Of a stretch of DNA of 64,000 nucleotides, positions 32,303-41,328 are shown piece by piece. A program made the translations under genes and the position numbers. Origin of the DNA: JAVEDQ01 sp963783105 (GTDB taxonomy: Bacteria; Actinomycetota; Actinomycetes; Frankiales; Frankiaceae); NCBI GenBank assembly GCA_963783105.1, contig CAWAMI010000002.1, positions 434,001 through 498,000 on the forward strand, given 5' to 3'. The notes below the pieces were generated by a model. The model saw nothing but the letters and a program-made list of their open reading frames with translations, did no database searches and had not been told where the DNA came from. Numbering within the stretch: the first letter of the stretch is position 1; each line of letters begins with the position of its first letter.

Positions 32303-32471
32303 CGCATCTCCGCCAGAGGCTCGGTGGGAAGCGCCGAGGGCCTGAGCGCAAAGCAACCTGTGCGACCGTATCGAGGCCGGTCACTGATGAAAAGGGTGAA
32401 AAGCGCACGCCTTATCGCCGACCGGACGCGCTGCGCAACGCTGCGGACGCAGTCACTCCCCGACCGGAGGA

Positions 32472-32788
32472 TCACCCGGCGAGGCGCTGCACCCTTCGCA
32501 TGAGGTCAATGCTGGGAAACCGGTCGTTCTCGATCTTGTCGAGCAGCACGTTCAGATACTGCTGCCGCTGCCGCGGGTTCAGGTTCTGCTCGACGAACTC
32601 CATCATCGTGGCGCTCGGATAGCGGTCCTGGGAGATGCGCTCGACCAGCATCCGGACGAACCGGTCCTGCGGGGTCTCCTCGGCCTGCGTTTTGTGCTCT
32701 GCTGGCTCTGCTGGCTCTGCTGGCTCTGCTGGCTCTGCTGGCGCCGCTCGGTCTGCTGACCGGAACGTCGGGCGGGCTCGTTCGCCAT
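32472..32788 (-). pseudogene. frameshifted conserved hypothetical gene with QQS repeat
   Basis: ATG 32788 sits at ideal distance behind AGGAGGA and opens MANEPARRSGQQTERR followed by five QQS repeats, but this frame then turns into an Arg-rich shadow. A protein-like C-terminus (…TPQDRFVRMLVERIS…VEQNLNPRQRQQYLNVLL…) continues in the -1 frame to TGA 32472. One extra A in the four-A run (T's at 32690-32693) would fuse both parts into one ~105-aa protein. Either the gene is broken, the assembly lost a base, or a -1 slip on the A-run occurs. Confidence 0.65.
32696..32740. repeat. 9-bp tandem repeat (five copies)
   Basis: Five perfect consecutive copies of GCTCTGCTG (minus strand CAGCAGAGC) encode the QQS repeats of the frameshifted gene. 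The repeat ends only two bases before the A-run where the frame is lost. Confidence 0.95.
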
Positions 32789-32856
32789 CGCGTCCTCCTG
32801 AGCTGGGGTGCCGCCGTTCCTACCCACCCCGGCCGAGCCCCGAACGGCCGGCGACC

Positions 32857-32988
32857 TCACGCGGCGTCGGCGGCCAGCGGAGCTCTCACCGGCTGCGCGG
32901 CCTGCTTGCCGCGCGGGGTCATCCCGATCGCGGCCGCCGCGGCGACGAGCGCGAAGCCGGCCACCGCCAGCCAGACCCGCTCACCGAC
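32857..32988 (-). pseudogene. C-terminal remnant of a membrane transporter (probably MFS)
   Basis: The minus frame reads …VGERVWLAVAGFALVAAAAAIG then a hydrophilic tail ending …APLAADAA and TGA 32857. One hydrophobic helix plus a short cytoplasmic tail looks like the end of a 12-helix carrier. Upstream homology stops near 32988, exactly where a regulator remnant begins on the opposite strand. No start codon or signal supports an intact gene. Confidence 0.45.
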
Positions 32989-33186
32989 ATGGGTCGGGAC
33001 CTGGCGCCGGTGGCCCTGGCGCTCATGCAGTGGGGCGACCGCTACCTCACCGGCGAGTCCGGCCCCCCGCTCGCGCTGCCCCACGCCGCCTGCGGGGCGC
33101 CGGTGCGCGTCGAGGTGCGCTGCGAGCAGGGCCACGAGGTACCCCTCGGGGAGATCGCCGTCCGTCCCCGGCGAACGCGCGCGTGA
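32980..33186 (+). pseudogene. C-terminal remnant of HxlR/MarR-type winged-helix regulator
   Basis: The frame reads LTDMGRDLAPVALALMQWGD (32980 on) then RYLTGESGPPLALPH…VRVEVRCEQGHEV… to TGA 33186. This matches the end of HxlR-family regulators (LT..GRdL.pvl.aL..WGDryL). The N-terminal DNA-recognition part is absent, so the gene is truncated. ATG 32989 falls inside the family block by chance. Such regulators often sit divergently from the transporter they control, which fits the adjoining remnant. Confidence 0.65.
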
Positions 33187-33214
33187 GCGTTCCCCCGGCG
33201 GGCAGGGTGCAGGG

Positions 33215-34279
33215 GTGTTCGACGATCACCGCCCACTCCTCCAGGAACTGCTGACCACCTACGGACCCTGCGGGCAGGAGGACGCCGTCCGCGACATCTG
33301 CGCCCGCGAGCTCGAGCCGCTCGTCGACGAGATGTGGACCGACCCGGCAGGCAACCTCGTCGGCCTGCTGCGCGGGTCCGACGCCGACGCTGACGGGCCG
33401 GTCATCCGCGTCGTCGCGCACCTCGACGAGCTGTCGATGATGGTGAAGCGCGTCGAGGCGGACGGTTCGCTCGCGGTCGGCCCGCTCGGGACGATGTACC
33501 CGGCCAACTTCGGGCTCGGGCCGGTCGCGGTGCTCGGCGACGAGGGCGTTCGCCACGGCATCCTGACGCTGGGTTCGGAACATACGACCGCCGAGAGCTA
33601 TCGCATCTGGCAGACGAAACCGGACCAGGGCGATCGGTCGATGGACTGGTCCCACGTCTACGTCTTCACCGGTCGGACGCCCGTCGAGCTGGCCGAGGAC
33701 GGCATCCACATCGGCACCCGCGTCTGCATCGCGGAGAGCAAGCGCTCGTTGGTCGAGGTCGGGAACTACATCGGCTGCTACTTCATGGACGACCGCGCCG
33801 CCCTGGTCGTGTCGCTGGCCGCGGCCCGCGCGCTCGCCGAGCAACGCCCGCCGCAGGATGTGGTGTTCGTGTTCAGCACGAGTGAGGAGATGGGCGGCAT
33901 CGGCGCGACCTACGCGAGCCGGACCCTGCCGGGCGACGTCACCCTGGCGCTGGACGTGGCGCCCACGGAGGCCGAGTACCAGACCACGGCCTCGGCCGAT
34001 CCGGTCATCGCCTACGGCGACAGCGCCGTGCTCTACGACAAGCCCATCGCCGACAGGCTGGTGGCGCTCGGCCAGGAACTCGGGATGAGCCCGCAGCGGG
34101 GCGTGTTCGGCTCGTACGAGTCGGACGCGTCCAACGCGAAGATGCGGGGGCAGGCTCCGCGAGCGGGGCTGCTCGGGCTCGCGACGCTGAGCACGCACGG
34201 GTACGAGGCGCTCCACTCCGACCTGCTGGACAACTGCATCCGGCTGTTGACCGTATTCCTGCAGCGCCCGGAGATCTGA
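33215..34279 (+). CDS. M42-family metallo-aminopeptidase
   Basis: The 354-aa product starts at GTG 33215. Metal-binding and catalytic residues of M42 glutamyl/leucyl aminopeptidases are visible: VVAHLDELSMMV (His), NYIGCYFMDDRAALV (bridging Asp), FVFSTSEEMGGIGA (catalytic Glu-Glu), TLALDVAP (Asp) and LSTHGYEALH (His). These cytoplasmic enzymes form large tetrahedral assemblies and remove N-terminal residues from peptides. Length and motif order are normal. The ribosome-binding site is weak. Confidence 0.9.
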   Translation: MFDDHRPLLQELLTTYGPCGQEDAVRDICARELEPLVDEMWTDPAGNLVGLLRGSDADADGPVIRVVAHLDELSMMVKRVEADGSLAVGPLGTMYPANFGLGPVAVLGDEGVRHGILTLGSEHTTAESYRIWQTKPDQGDRSMDWSHVYVFTGRTPVELAEDGIHIGTRVCIAESKRSLVEVGNYIGCYFMDDRAALVVSLAAARALAEQRPPQDVVFVFSTSEEMGGIGATYASRTLPGDVTLALDVAPTEAEYQTTASADPVIAYGDSAVLYDKPIADRLVALGQELGMSPQRGVFGSYESDASNAKMRGQAPRAGLLGLATLSTHGYEALHSDLLDNCIRLLTVFLQRPEI

Positions 34280-34309
34280 CCCGGCTCCCGCGGCAGAACC
34301 CGTCCCGGG

Positions 34310-35137
34310 TCAGCGGTACCCGTCGGCGCGAAGTGTCCGCTGGCCCTCGGGGCTCCTCAGCTGGGCGACGAAGGCCTCCGCGGCGGCACGGTTACCCGAG
34401 GGGGCGACGGCGACGAGGACGTCGCGGCTGCCCTGTGCGGCCAACCGGATGTCCTCCTCGGGATCGGCGGAGAGTTGGACCGGTTCCACACCACGCCCTC
34501 GGGCGCTCTGGCCGCTGCGACCCCGGACGTCGTTGGCCCAGACGAAGGCTGCGTCGACCTTGCCTGACGTCAGCTGCCCCAGTGCGGCCTGCGTGTCGCT
34601 CACCTGGGTCGGCGACGACAGATCCACCTTCACCTGCTCGAGGACGGCGTGCGCGGCTTCGCCGCATGGCTGGGACGACTCGCAGACCGCCACCGAGACT
34701 CCGGAGCGCCGCAGGTCACGCGCGGTGGACACGTGGCCGGGGTTGCGCGGCGCGACCACCAGGGCGATGACCTCCTGCGCGAACGGGGTCGCCTGTTCGA
34801 CCGAGCCGGCTCGCTGCAACGCATCCAAGCGGGTGCGGTTCGACGAGACCACCACGTCCGCACCCGCCGCGCGTGGGTCGCCGGCCGAGGTGTACTCCAG
34901 GCGGACCGTCACCTTCGGGTGCCGGCGTTCGACTTGATCGGCCAGCAGCTCGAACGACTCACGCAGCGAGCTGTCGGCCCGGACCGTCAGAGAACCGCTG
35001 GCGTCGTCGAGGGCCCCGGCAGAAACCGGTCCCGTGCTCGCGTTCACGGGCGCGTCGGCGCAGGCCCCGAGCACGGCCGCGCAGGCGAGCACCCCGAAAG
35101 TGCTCCGGATGCGGTGACGCGGCGCGGAACGGGTCAT
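34310..35137 (-). CDS. modA: ModA-like molybdate-type substrate-binding lipoprotein
   Basis: The 275-aa product has a lipoprotein signal (VLACAAVLGACADAP; Cys about residue 26) and a periplasmic-binding fold: LTVRADSSLRESFELLADQVERR, VVVSSNRTRLDALQRAG, EVIALVVAPRNP and the end region SPEGQRTLRADGYR. These match ModA, which hands molybdate (or tungstate) to the ModB channel. No modB/modC genes follow, so it works with a distant transporter or is an orphan receptor. A molybdoenzyme gene lies 5 kb away. Confidence 0.82.
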   Translation of the reverse strand: MTRSAPRHRIRSTFGVLACAAVLGACADAPVNASTGPVSAGALDDASGSLTVRADSSLRESFELLADQVERRHPKVTVRLEYTSAGDPRAAGADVVVSSNRTRLDALQRAGSVEQATPFAQEVIALVVAPRNPGHVSTARDLRRSGVSVAVCESSQPCGEAAHAVLEQVKVDLSSPTQVSDTQAALGQLTSGKVDAAFVWANDVRGRSGQSARGRGVEPVQLSADPEEDIRLAAQGSRDVLVAVAPSGNRAAAEAFVAQLRSPEGQRTLRADGYR

Positions 35138-35338
35138 GCCGTTCGGCTACCCCCGGGGAACCCGCCCGACGGCCCGCCGTGCACGAACGTCATAGAACTG
35201 ACAAGTCGCCCATCTCGCCCCCGTCGGATCCATGGGCGCGGGCGACATGACGAACGCGTGTCGATAACCGACCGGCCCGCAGCGGCCCGGCGGTGCCGGG
35301 TAGCTCGCGAGCGAGCATCGAGCCCGAGGAGTCGCGAC

Positions 35339-35872
35339 ATGCAGCACCGTCGATCCGAACGCGGGAGCGGATGGGCATTCCTCGCGATCACCCTGCTGGT
35401 GGCATTGGCCGTCGTCGGCTGCGGCGAGGAGGACCCGCTGGGCGAGCCGGAGTTCGCCAGCGGAGCCATTGCCGGCGTCAACGCCCGCATCGGCCCGATC
35501 GACATGCGGGACGTGGCGATCCAGACCCCTCCTCGGGGGCAGGCCTACCCGAAGGGCAGCACGGCCAGGGTCAGCTTCGTGGCGGCGAACGAGAGGGGCG
35601 CCCCCGATGCGCTCGTGGGGATCAGCGCGCCGATGGCCACGGATGTACGGATCTTCGCCGACCAGTCCGCGGACGGGACCTACGAGCCGACACCGACGCT
35701 CGCGATCCCGGTGACCGCCGACGCCCCGGCCGGTGCCGCGGAGGCGCCCTACTACGCCGAGCTCCGCAACCTCACGTCGCCGATACGGATCGGGCACAAC
35801 TACGTCGTGACGTTCCGGTTCGCGAGGGCCGGCGAGCTGCAGATGACGATCCCGGTGGCGCTGCCTCGCTGA
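35339..35872 (+). CDS. small lipoprotein, copper-chaperone-like (paralogue 1)
   Basis: The 177-aa product starts at ATG 35339 behind GAGGAG. The signal ends at VALAVVGCGEE (Cys about residue 28). The outer domain contains IGPIDMRDVAIQTPPRGQAYPKG…VSFVAANERGAPDALVGIS… and ends in VTFRFARAGELQMTIPV. The fold resembles PCuAC/DUF461-type cupredoxin-like chaperones, but the Met/His ligand set of PCuAC is not obvious. A clear paralogue lies at 55855-56397. It converges on a YrhK-type gene. Confidence 0.78.
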   Translation: MQHRRSERGSGWAFLAITLLVALAVVGCGEEDPLGEPEFASGAIAGVNARIGPIDMRDVAIQTPPRGQAYPKGSTARVSFVAANERGAPDALVGISAPMATDVRIFADQSADGTYEPTPTLAIPVTADAPAGAAEAPYYAELRNLTSPIRIGHNYVVTFRFARAGELQMTIPVALPR

Positions 35873-35890
35873 GTCGTTCGCGACCCGCGG

Positions 35891-36190
35891 TCAGGCAGCG
35901 GCCGGCTGCCGCTGCCGGCTCGTCGCGCGCTCGTCCCGCGGGAGGCGGCGCAGGTGGACCGAGCGGACCACGTCGATCGTCGGCTTGATCGCGAACAGCA
36001 CCGAGCCGACCAGGAAGAACCAGGTCGCGATCAGGGTGGTCTTCTCGAAGAAGAACAGCACGCTGCCGACCACGAAGCAGAGTGCGGCTCCGAAGTCCAC
36101 TCCGGTCCGCACCACCTGGTAGCGCCAGAACACCTCCAGGTGCCGGGGGCTGAGGTCCCGGAGAGCCGGGTCGAGCAGGCGGCGGTTCAT
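35891..36190 (-). CDS. YrhK-domain membrane protein
   Basis: The 99-aa product has two hydrophobic helices (VDFGAALCFVVGSVLFFF and LIATWFFLVGSVLFAIKPTI), typical of the small YrhK domain proteins of unknown function. The N-terminus (RHLEVFWRYQVVRTGVD) carries the charged part of the domain. Expression may start from the AT-rich, palindrome-bearing region just upstream. It converges on the small lipoprotein gene. Confidence 0.8.
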   Translation of the reverse strand: MNRRLLDPALRDLSPRHLEVFWRYQVVRTGVDFGAALCFVVGSVLFFFEKTTLIATWFFLVGSVLFAIKPTIDVVRSVHLRRLPRDERATSRQRQPAAA

Positions 36191-36231
36191 CGCGGATCAC
36201 TCCTTGTGCACGGGCGGATCAAAATTCGTGT

Positions 36232-36262
36232 ACCCATGCAAGTATTGGTCAAGCGCATGGGT
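36232..36262. promoter_or_regulatory. 8-bp inverted repeat upstream of the YrhK gene
   Basis: ACCCATGC (36232-36239) and GCATGGGT (36255-36262) face each other across 15 bp in a locally AT-rich stretch (AAAATTCG, AAGTATTGG) 40 bp before the YrhK start. It may be an operator, but it could also serve as the 3' end of the oxidoreductase transcript. Confidence 0.4.
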
Positions 36263-36270
36263 GCTCGGCG

Positions 36271-37890
36271 TCACCTCGAGAGGGGCCCGCCGGACTTGGC
36301 CGCCCGGGACGCCGCGGTCAACGCCCGCCGCACCGGCTTCGCGTCCCGCAGGGCCGCGCGGGCGGCGTTGGCGCCGCACGCGCCGTGGACGCCGCCCCCG
36401 GGATGCGCGGACGCGGAGGCCAGGTACAGCCCCTCGACGGGGGTGTGCGGACGGCCGAGACCGGGAGTCGGCCGGAAGACCAGCTGCTGGTGCGGCTGCA
36501 TCGTTCCGCCGTTGATCGCACCGCCGACGAGGTTGCTGTTGTGGGCTTCGAAGCGGGGCGGCGTGGTGATGGACCGCGCCAGGATCCGACCCCGGAAGCC
36601 GGGCGCGAACCGCTCGATGCGCTCCTCGATCCGATCGGCCATGCGCTGCGCGTCGGCGTCGTCCCAGCGGCCGGTGATGTCGCCCCGTGGGTCGTCCACC
36701 ACCTGCCGGGGGACGTGGGTGTAGCCCCAGACGACGTTCTCGCCCTCCGGAGACCGCGTGGAGTCGCTCGTCGTCATCTGCCCGAGCAGGACGAACGGTT
36801 CCCGGGGGATCCTGCGCTGGGCGATGTCGGCGCCGAACTGCGTGAGGTCGTCGAGATGCCCGCCGAGATGCACCGTGCCCGCCGCGGTCGCCTGCTCCGC
36901 GGTCCAGGGAACGCCGTCGCGGACCACCCAGTCCACCTTCACCGTGGCGAAGTCCCACTGGAACCGACGGAGGTCGTCGCGCATCCGCGGGGGCAGGTGC
37001 TCCCAGTCGACCAACCCACCGAACAGCCTCGGCGCGACCACGTCCGCGAGCACCACGTCCGCGGGCAGCTCCTCCCCCGCCACCCGCACCCCGACGGCTC
37101 GGCCGCTGCGCACCAAAACCTCCGTCACCGCGTCGCCGCACCGCACGCGTCCGCCGCGCTCCTCGAGCCGCCGCACCAACGCATCGGTCAGCGCACGAGC
37201 ACCGCCGACCGGCACGGGGAAGCCCACGTGCTGCCCGAGTTGCGAGAGCAGCCAGCCGAAGGCGGTGCTCGCCGTCGTCTCCGGCGTCAGATCCGCGTGC
37301 AGGGCGCAGCCGGCCAGGAGCAGTCGTCCACCGTCCCCGGCGAATTCCTCCTCCGCGAAGCGGCGGACCGGCGTGAGGGCCATCCGTGCGAAGCGGAGCC
37401 CTCCGGCGACCCGCAGCCGCCGGGCGAGCCGGGCGCCCGCGGCCACCGGGGGAAACGGCGTGAAGATCGCCTCGACCAACGCGTCGCCGAGCTCGTCCCA
37501 CAGGGACGTCAGGCGGCGCCACGCCTGTCCGTCGCCGGGAGCGAAGGTCTCCATGCTCTCGGCCGTCGCGTCGAGGTCGCGGCCGAGGACGGCGCAGCGA
37601 CCGTCCCGGAGCGGATGCGCCAACACCTGCGGGGCGTGGGACCAGCGCAGCCCGTAGTGCTCGAGCCCCAGGGCCGTGATCGCCGGCGACGCGACCGCGA
37701 AGGGATAGAAGGCGCTGCAGAAGTCCACCACGCGGCCCTCGCCGAGCGGCTCCCCGCTGCGCACCCCGCCGCCCGGCTCGGGTTGCTCCTCGACGACGAG
37801 CACCCGCCAGCCGGCGTCCGCCAGGACGTTCGCCGCGACCAGGCCGTTCGGTCCGGCCCCGATCACGACGGCGTCCCGCACGTCAGCCAT
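36271..37890 (-). CDS. FAD-dependent phytoene-dehydrogenase-like oxidoreductase
   Basis: The 539-aa product begins with the dinucleotide-binding motif AVVIGAGPNGLVAANVLADAG and GGGVRSGEPL (CrtI/amine-oxidase superfamily). It ends with a typical LYLASASAHPGGGVHGACGANA FAD-binding tail. A central PVPVGGARALTDALVRRLEERG segment fits the NAD(P)/FAD carotenoid-desaturase-like family (COG1233). No carotenoid genes are nearby, so the substrate remains open. It precedes the ctaD-qcrB genes on the same strand, 35 bp downstream of ctaD. Confidence 0.88.
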   Translation of the reverse strand: MADVRDAVVIGAGPNGLVAANVLADAGWRVLVVEEQPEPGGGVRSGEPLGEGRVVDFCSAFYPFAVASPAITALGLEHYGLRWSHAPQVLAHPLRDGRCAVLGRDLDATAESMETFAPGDGQAWRRLTSLWDELGDALVEAIFTPFPPVAAGARLARRLRVAGGLRFARMALTPVRRFAEEEFAGDGGRLLLAGCALHADLTPETTASTAFGWLLSQLGQHVGFPVPVGGARALTDALVRRLEERGGRVRCGDAVTEVLVRSGRAVGVRVAGEELPADVVLADVVAPRLFGGLVDWEHLPPRMRDDLRRFQWDFATVKVDWVVRDGVPWTAEQATAAGTVHLGGHLDDLTQFGADIAQRRIPREPFVLLGQMTTSDSTRSPEGENVVWGYTHVPRQVVDDPRGDITGRWDDADAQRMADRIEERIERFAPGFRGRILARSITTPPRFEAHNSNLVGGAINGGTMQPHQQLVFRPTPGLGRPHTPVEGLYLASASAHPGGGVHGACGANAARAALRDAKPVRRALTAASRAAKSGGPLSR

Positions 37891-37925
37891 CCCCCGTATC
37901 AGCCATCACCCTGTCGGCGATCACG

Positions 37926-39614
37926 TCACTCCCTTTCCGGGGTGGGCGAGATGTGCAGACCGGTCTCCATCGCGTGCTGAGGATGGTGGAGATCGAAGGC
38001 CGGCCGCTCGGACCGGATGCGCGGCAGGCTCAGGAAGTTGTGCTCCGGCGGCGGCGAGGACGTCGCCCACTCGAGGGCATTGCCGTACCCCCAGCAGTCG
38101 TCGCTCGTGACCGGCTTGCCGTGTCTGTAGCTGACCCAGAGGTTGTAGAGGAAGGGCAACGTCGACGCCCCGAGGAGGAACGCCCCGATGGAGGAGACCG
38201 TGTTCAGCGTCGTGAAGCCGTCGGACGCGGCGTAGTCGGCCACCCGGCGAGGCATGCCCTGGATCCCCAGCAGGTGCTGGACCAGGAACGTCATGTGGAA
38301 GCCGACGAACAGGGTCACGAAGTGCACCACGCCCAGCCGCTCGGACATGAAGCGACCGGTCACCTTCGGGAACCAGAAGTAGACGCCGCTGAACAGCGCG
38401 AACACCACGGTGCCGAACAGCACGTAGTGCAGGTGGGCGACGACGAAGTAGGTGTCGCTGGTGTGGAAGTCGATCGGCGGGCTGGCCAGCAGCACGCCCG
38501 TCAGCCCGCCCAGGAGGAAGGTCACCAGGAAACCGATCGAGAACAGCATCGACGTGGTGAACGTGATCGAGCCCCGCCACATGGTCCCGACCCAGTTGAA
38601 GAACTTCACCCCCGTCGGTACCGCGATGAGGAACGACAACAGCGAGAAGAAGGGCAACAGCACCGCGCCGGTGACGAACATGTGGTGCGCCCACACCGAG
38701 ATCGACAAGGCGCCGATCCCGATCGTCGCGAAGATCAGGCCCTTGTAGCCGAACACCGGGGTGCGGCTGAACACCGGAAGGACCTCGGTGACGATGCCGA
38801 AGAACGGCAGCGCGACGATGTAGACCTCCGGATGGCCGAAGAACCAGAACAGGTGCTGCCAGAGCAGCGCGCCCCCGTTCTGGGCGTCGAAGACGTGCGC
38901 CCCGAGCAGACGATCCGCCTCGAGCGCGAACAGCGACGCCGTCAGCACGGGGAACGCGACCAGCACGAGGATGGACGTGATCAGCATGTTCCACGTGAAG
39001 ATCGGCATCCGGAACATGGTCATCCCCGGCCCGCGCATCGTGATGATGGTGGTGATCACGTTGACGGAGGCGAGGACGGTGCCGACGCCGGACAGGATCA
39101 GGCCGAAGGACCACATGTCGGCGCCCGCCTGCGGCGAGTATTCGTGGGAGTTCAGCGGCGCGTAGGCGAACCATCCGAAGTCGGCCGCACCCCCGGGCTT
39201 GAGGAAGCCGCCGACGACGATGAGGCCCCCGAACAGGAACATCCACAGCGACATCGCGTTGAGCCGCGGGAAGGCCATGTCCGGGGCGCCGATCTGGATC
39301 GGCACCAGGTAGTTCGCGAAGGCGAAGGCCATCGGCGTCGCGAACAGGAACATCATGATCGTGCCGTGGATCGTGAAGAACTGGTTGTACTGCTCGCTGC
39401 TGAACAATTGCAGGCCGGGGCGGGCCAACTCGGCCCGCATGAACATCGCCAGCAGGCCGGCGAGCAGGAAGAACCCGAAGGCGAACGTGAAGTACAGCAG
39501 TCCGATCGTCTTGTGGTTGGTGTCGCTGACGATCTGCGGCAGACGGGTCTGGACCGCGACCCGCCGGTGCGGCGGTCGTCGAGACGGAGCCGGCCGCTGC
39601 TGGAGCGTGGTCAT
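37926..39614 (-). CDS. ctaD: cytochrome c oxidase (aa3-type) subunit I
   Basis: The 562-aa haem-copper oxidase has twelve helices. Diagnostic residues are the haem-ligand His in FTIHGTIMMF, the CuB His-Tyr cross-link site FFGHPEVYIVAL, WAHHMFVTG (CuB His pair) and SDTYFVVAHLHYVLFG (haem a and a3 His). It reduces oxygen to water and pumps protons. It directly follows a qcrB-like gene (10 bp), whereas a complete aa3 operon would also contain ctaC, ctaE and ctaF. It is therefore probably an additional copy used with subunits encoded elsewhere. Confidence 0.95.
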   Translation of the reverse strand: MTTLQQRPAPSRRPPHRRVAVQTRLPQIVSDTNHKTIGLLYFTFAFGFFLLAGLLAMFMRAELARPGLQLFSSEQYNQFFTIHGTIMMFLFATPMAFAFANYLVPIQIGAPDMAFPRLNAMSLWMFLFGGLIVVGGFLKPGGAADFGWFAYAPLNSHEYSPQAGADMWSFGLILSGVGTVLASVNVITTIITMRGPGMTMFRMPIFTWNMLITSILVLVAFPVLTASLFALEADRLLGAHVFDAQNGGALLWQHLFWFFGHPEVYIVALPFFGIVTEVLPVFSRTPVFGYKGLIFATIGIGALSISVWAHHMFVTGAVLLPFFSLLSFLIAVPTGVKFFNWVGTMWRGSITFTTSMLFSIGFLVTFLLGGLTGVLLASPPIDFHTSDTYFVVAHLHYVLFGTVVFALFSGVYFWFPKVTGRFMSERLGVVHFVTLFVGFHMTFLVQHLLGIQGMPRRVADYAASDGFTTLNTVSSIGAFLLGASTLPFLYNLWVSYRHGKPVTSDDCWGYGNALEWATSSPPPEHNFLSLPRIRSERPAFDLHHPQHAMETGLHISPTPERE

Positions 39615-39624
39615 GAATGCCTCC

Positions 39625-41328
39625 TCAGCCCCACTTGCCGGCCCTCCTCCGCGCCTCGGCGTCTCCGTGCCCGTCGGGCAGATGCAGGGGTTCCGGTTCG
39701 TCGAGGCGTTCTTGGGTGAAGAAGGAGCGGATCCGGCCGCGGGCGAGCTTCAGAACCTGGGCCGCGTGGTAGCCGATGCTGTCCTGCTGCGCTCGCTCCG
39801 TCGCCTCGGCGATCTCCGCCTCGGGATCGCCGGGCTCCCGGACAGGGACCGGCTGAACCGGCAGCGGCGTGTGGACCTCGACGTACTCCCCCACGGGTAG
39901 CTGCTCGATCACGCCGGTGGCCCGGCCCTCGAGCAGGAGATCGTCGTCGTCCTGCATGAGGCCGCGGCACCAGTTCATCGTGATGATGAACGCGACCGCG
40001 GGCGCGAGGAAGAGCAGGATGCGCAACCCCCAGACCACGGCGTTCAGGGAGATCCCGAACGTGGTCGCCAGGACGTCGCTGCCCCCGGCGAGAAGGAGCA
40101 CGAAATAGAAGGTGAAGGCCGCCGCGCCGATGGCGGAACGGATGGGATGGTTGCGCGGCAGGTCGAGTTCGTTGTGCGACCGGTGGTCCCCGGTCACGCG
40201 GGCCTCGATCTCCGGATACAACGCCATCAGCGAGAACAGCAGGAGCGGGAGCACGACGCCGGGTAAGAACAGGTTCAGCGGGATGGTCTGACCGAAGGCC
40301 CGGATCTCCCACGGCATCATCACCCGCAGCGATCCGTCCAACCATCCGACGTACCAGTCCGGCTGGGACGCAGCGCTCACGACGGACGGCTCGTACGGTC
40401 CGTAGAGCCACACGGGGTTGATCTGCGCCAGCCCGCCCAGCGCGGCCAGCATCCCGACGACCAGCATGAAGAAGCCGGCGGACTTCGCCGCGTACTTCGG
40501 GAACAGCCGCGAGCCGACGATGACCCGGTCGCTCTTGCCCGCCCCGGGGAAGTCGGTGTGCTTCTGGTGCCAGAGGATGCCCATGTGCGCCGAGATGAGG
40601 GCGAGGATCACCCCCGGGATCACGAGGATGTGCAGCAGATAGAGACGGGGAACGATCTCTTCGCCGGGGTACTCGCCGCCCCACACGGAGTAGACGAGCC
40701 ACGTCCCGATGACGGGGATCGATTCCCCGATGGAATAGCCGATGCGCAGCCCGGTCCCGGACAGCAGGTCGTCCGGCAACGAGTAGCCAGCGAACCCCTC
40801 GGCGATGGCGAGCAGCAACAGCCCGACGCCGATGTGCCAATTGATCTCCCGGGGCTTCCGGAACGCGGCGCTGAAGAACACCCGGGCGGAATGGACCACG
40901 ATCGAGGCGACGAACAGCAGCGCCGCCCAGTGATGCATCTGCCGGAAGACGAGACCGGCCCGGACGTCGAAGCTCAGGGAGATCGTGGACTCGTACGCCT
41001 CGCTCATCTTCACCCCGTGCAAGGGGGCGTACGACCCGTCGTAGATCACCTCCGTCATCGACGGCTTGAAGAAGAAGGCGAGATAGGTGCCGGTGAGCAG
41101 GAGAACCACGAAGGAGTAGAGCGCGATCTCGCCCAACATGAAGGACCAGTGGTCCGGGAAGATCTTGTTGTAGCTGCGGCGGAGGAAGTTCGCCGTACCC
41201 AGGCGCTCGTCCAGGTAGCGCTGGGTGCGCGTCGCCACCCGGAAGCCGGGCGAGTTCTCCTCGAGCCGCTTCTGTGCGGCCTCGTCCGACCGGTTCACGT
41301 CCGCGGGAGTCTTCGCCTCGCTCGTCAC
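39625..41328 (-). CDS. qcrB: cytochrome bc1 complex cytochrome b subunit (QcrB)
   Basis: The 567-aa actinobacterial-type cytochrome b has haem-ligand histidines in FRQMHHWAALLFVASIVVHS and LLHILVIPGVILALISAHMG, a PDWYVGWLDGS region and a long hydrophilic C-terminal tail (about 470-567). In actinobacteria QcrB forms a bc1-aa3 supercomplex with QcrC (cytochrome cc) and QcrA (Rieske), normally in a ctaE-qcrCAB cluster. Here only ctaD accompanies it. The N-terminal ~35 residues are polar and end at the GFRVATRTQRYLDERLG block that precedes the first helix. Confidence 0.93.
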   Translation of the reverse strand: MTSEAKTPADVNRSDEAAQKRLEENSPGFRVATRTQRYLDERLGTANFLRRSYNKIFPDHWSFMLGEIALYSFVVLLLTGTYLAFFFKPSMTEVIYDGSYAPLHGVKMSEAYESTISLSFDVRAGLVFRQMHHWAALLFVASIVVHSARVFFSAAFRKPREINWHIGVGLLLLAIAEGFAGYSLPDDLLSGTGLRIGYSIGESIPVIGTWLVYSVWGGEYPGEEIVPRLYLLHILVIPGVILALISAHMGILWHQKHTDFPGAGKSDRVIVGSRLFPKYAAKSAGFFMLVVGMLAALGGLAQINPVWLYGPYEPSVVSAASQPDWYVGWLDGSLRVMMPWEIRAFGQTIPLNLFLPGVVLPLLLFSLMALYPEIEARVTGDHRSHNELDLPRNHPIRSAIGAAAFTFYFVLLLAGGSDVLATTFGISLNAVVWGLRILLFLAPAVAFIITMNWCRGLMQDDDDLLLEGRATGVIEQLPVGEYVEVHTPLPVQPVPVREPGDPEAEIAEATERAQQDSIGYHAAQVLKLARGRIRSFFTQERLDEPEPLHLPDGHGDAEARRRAGKWG

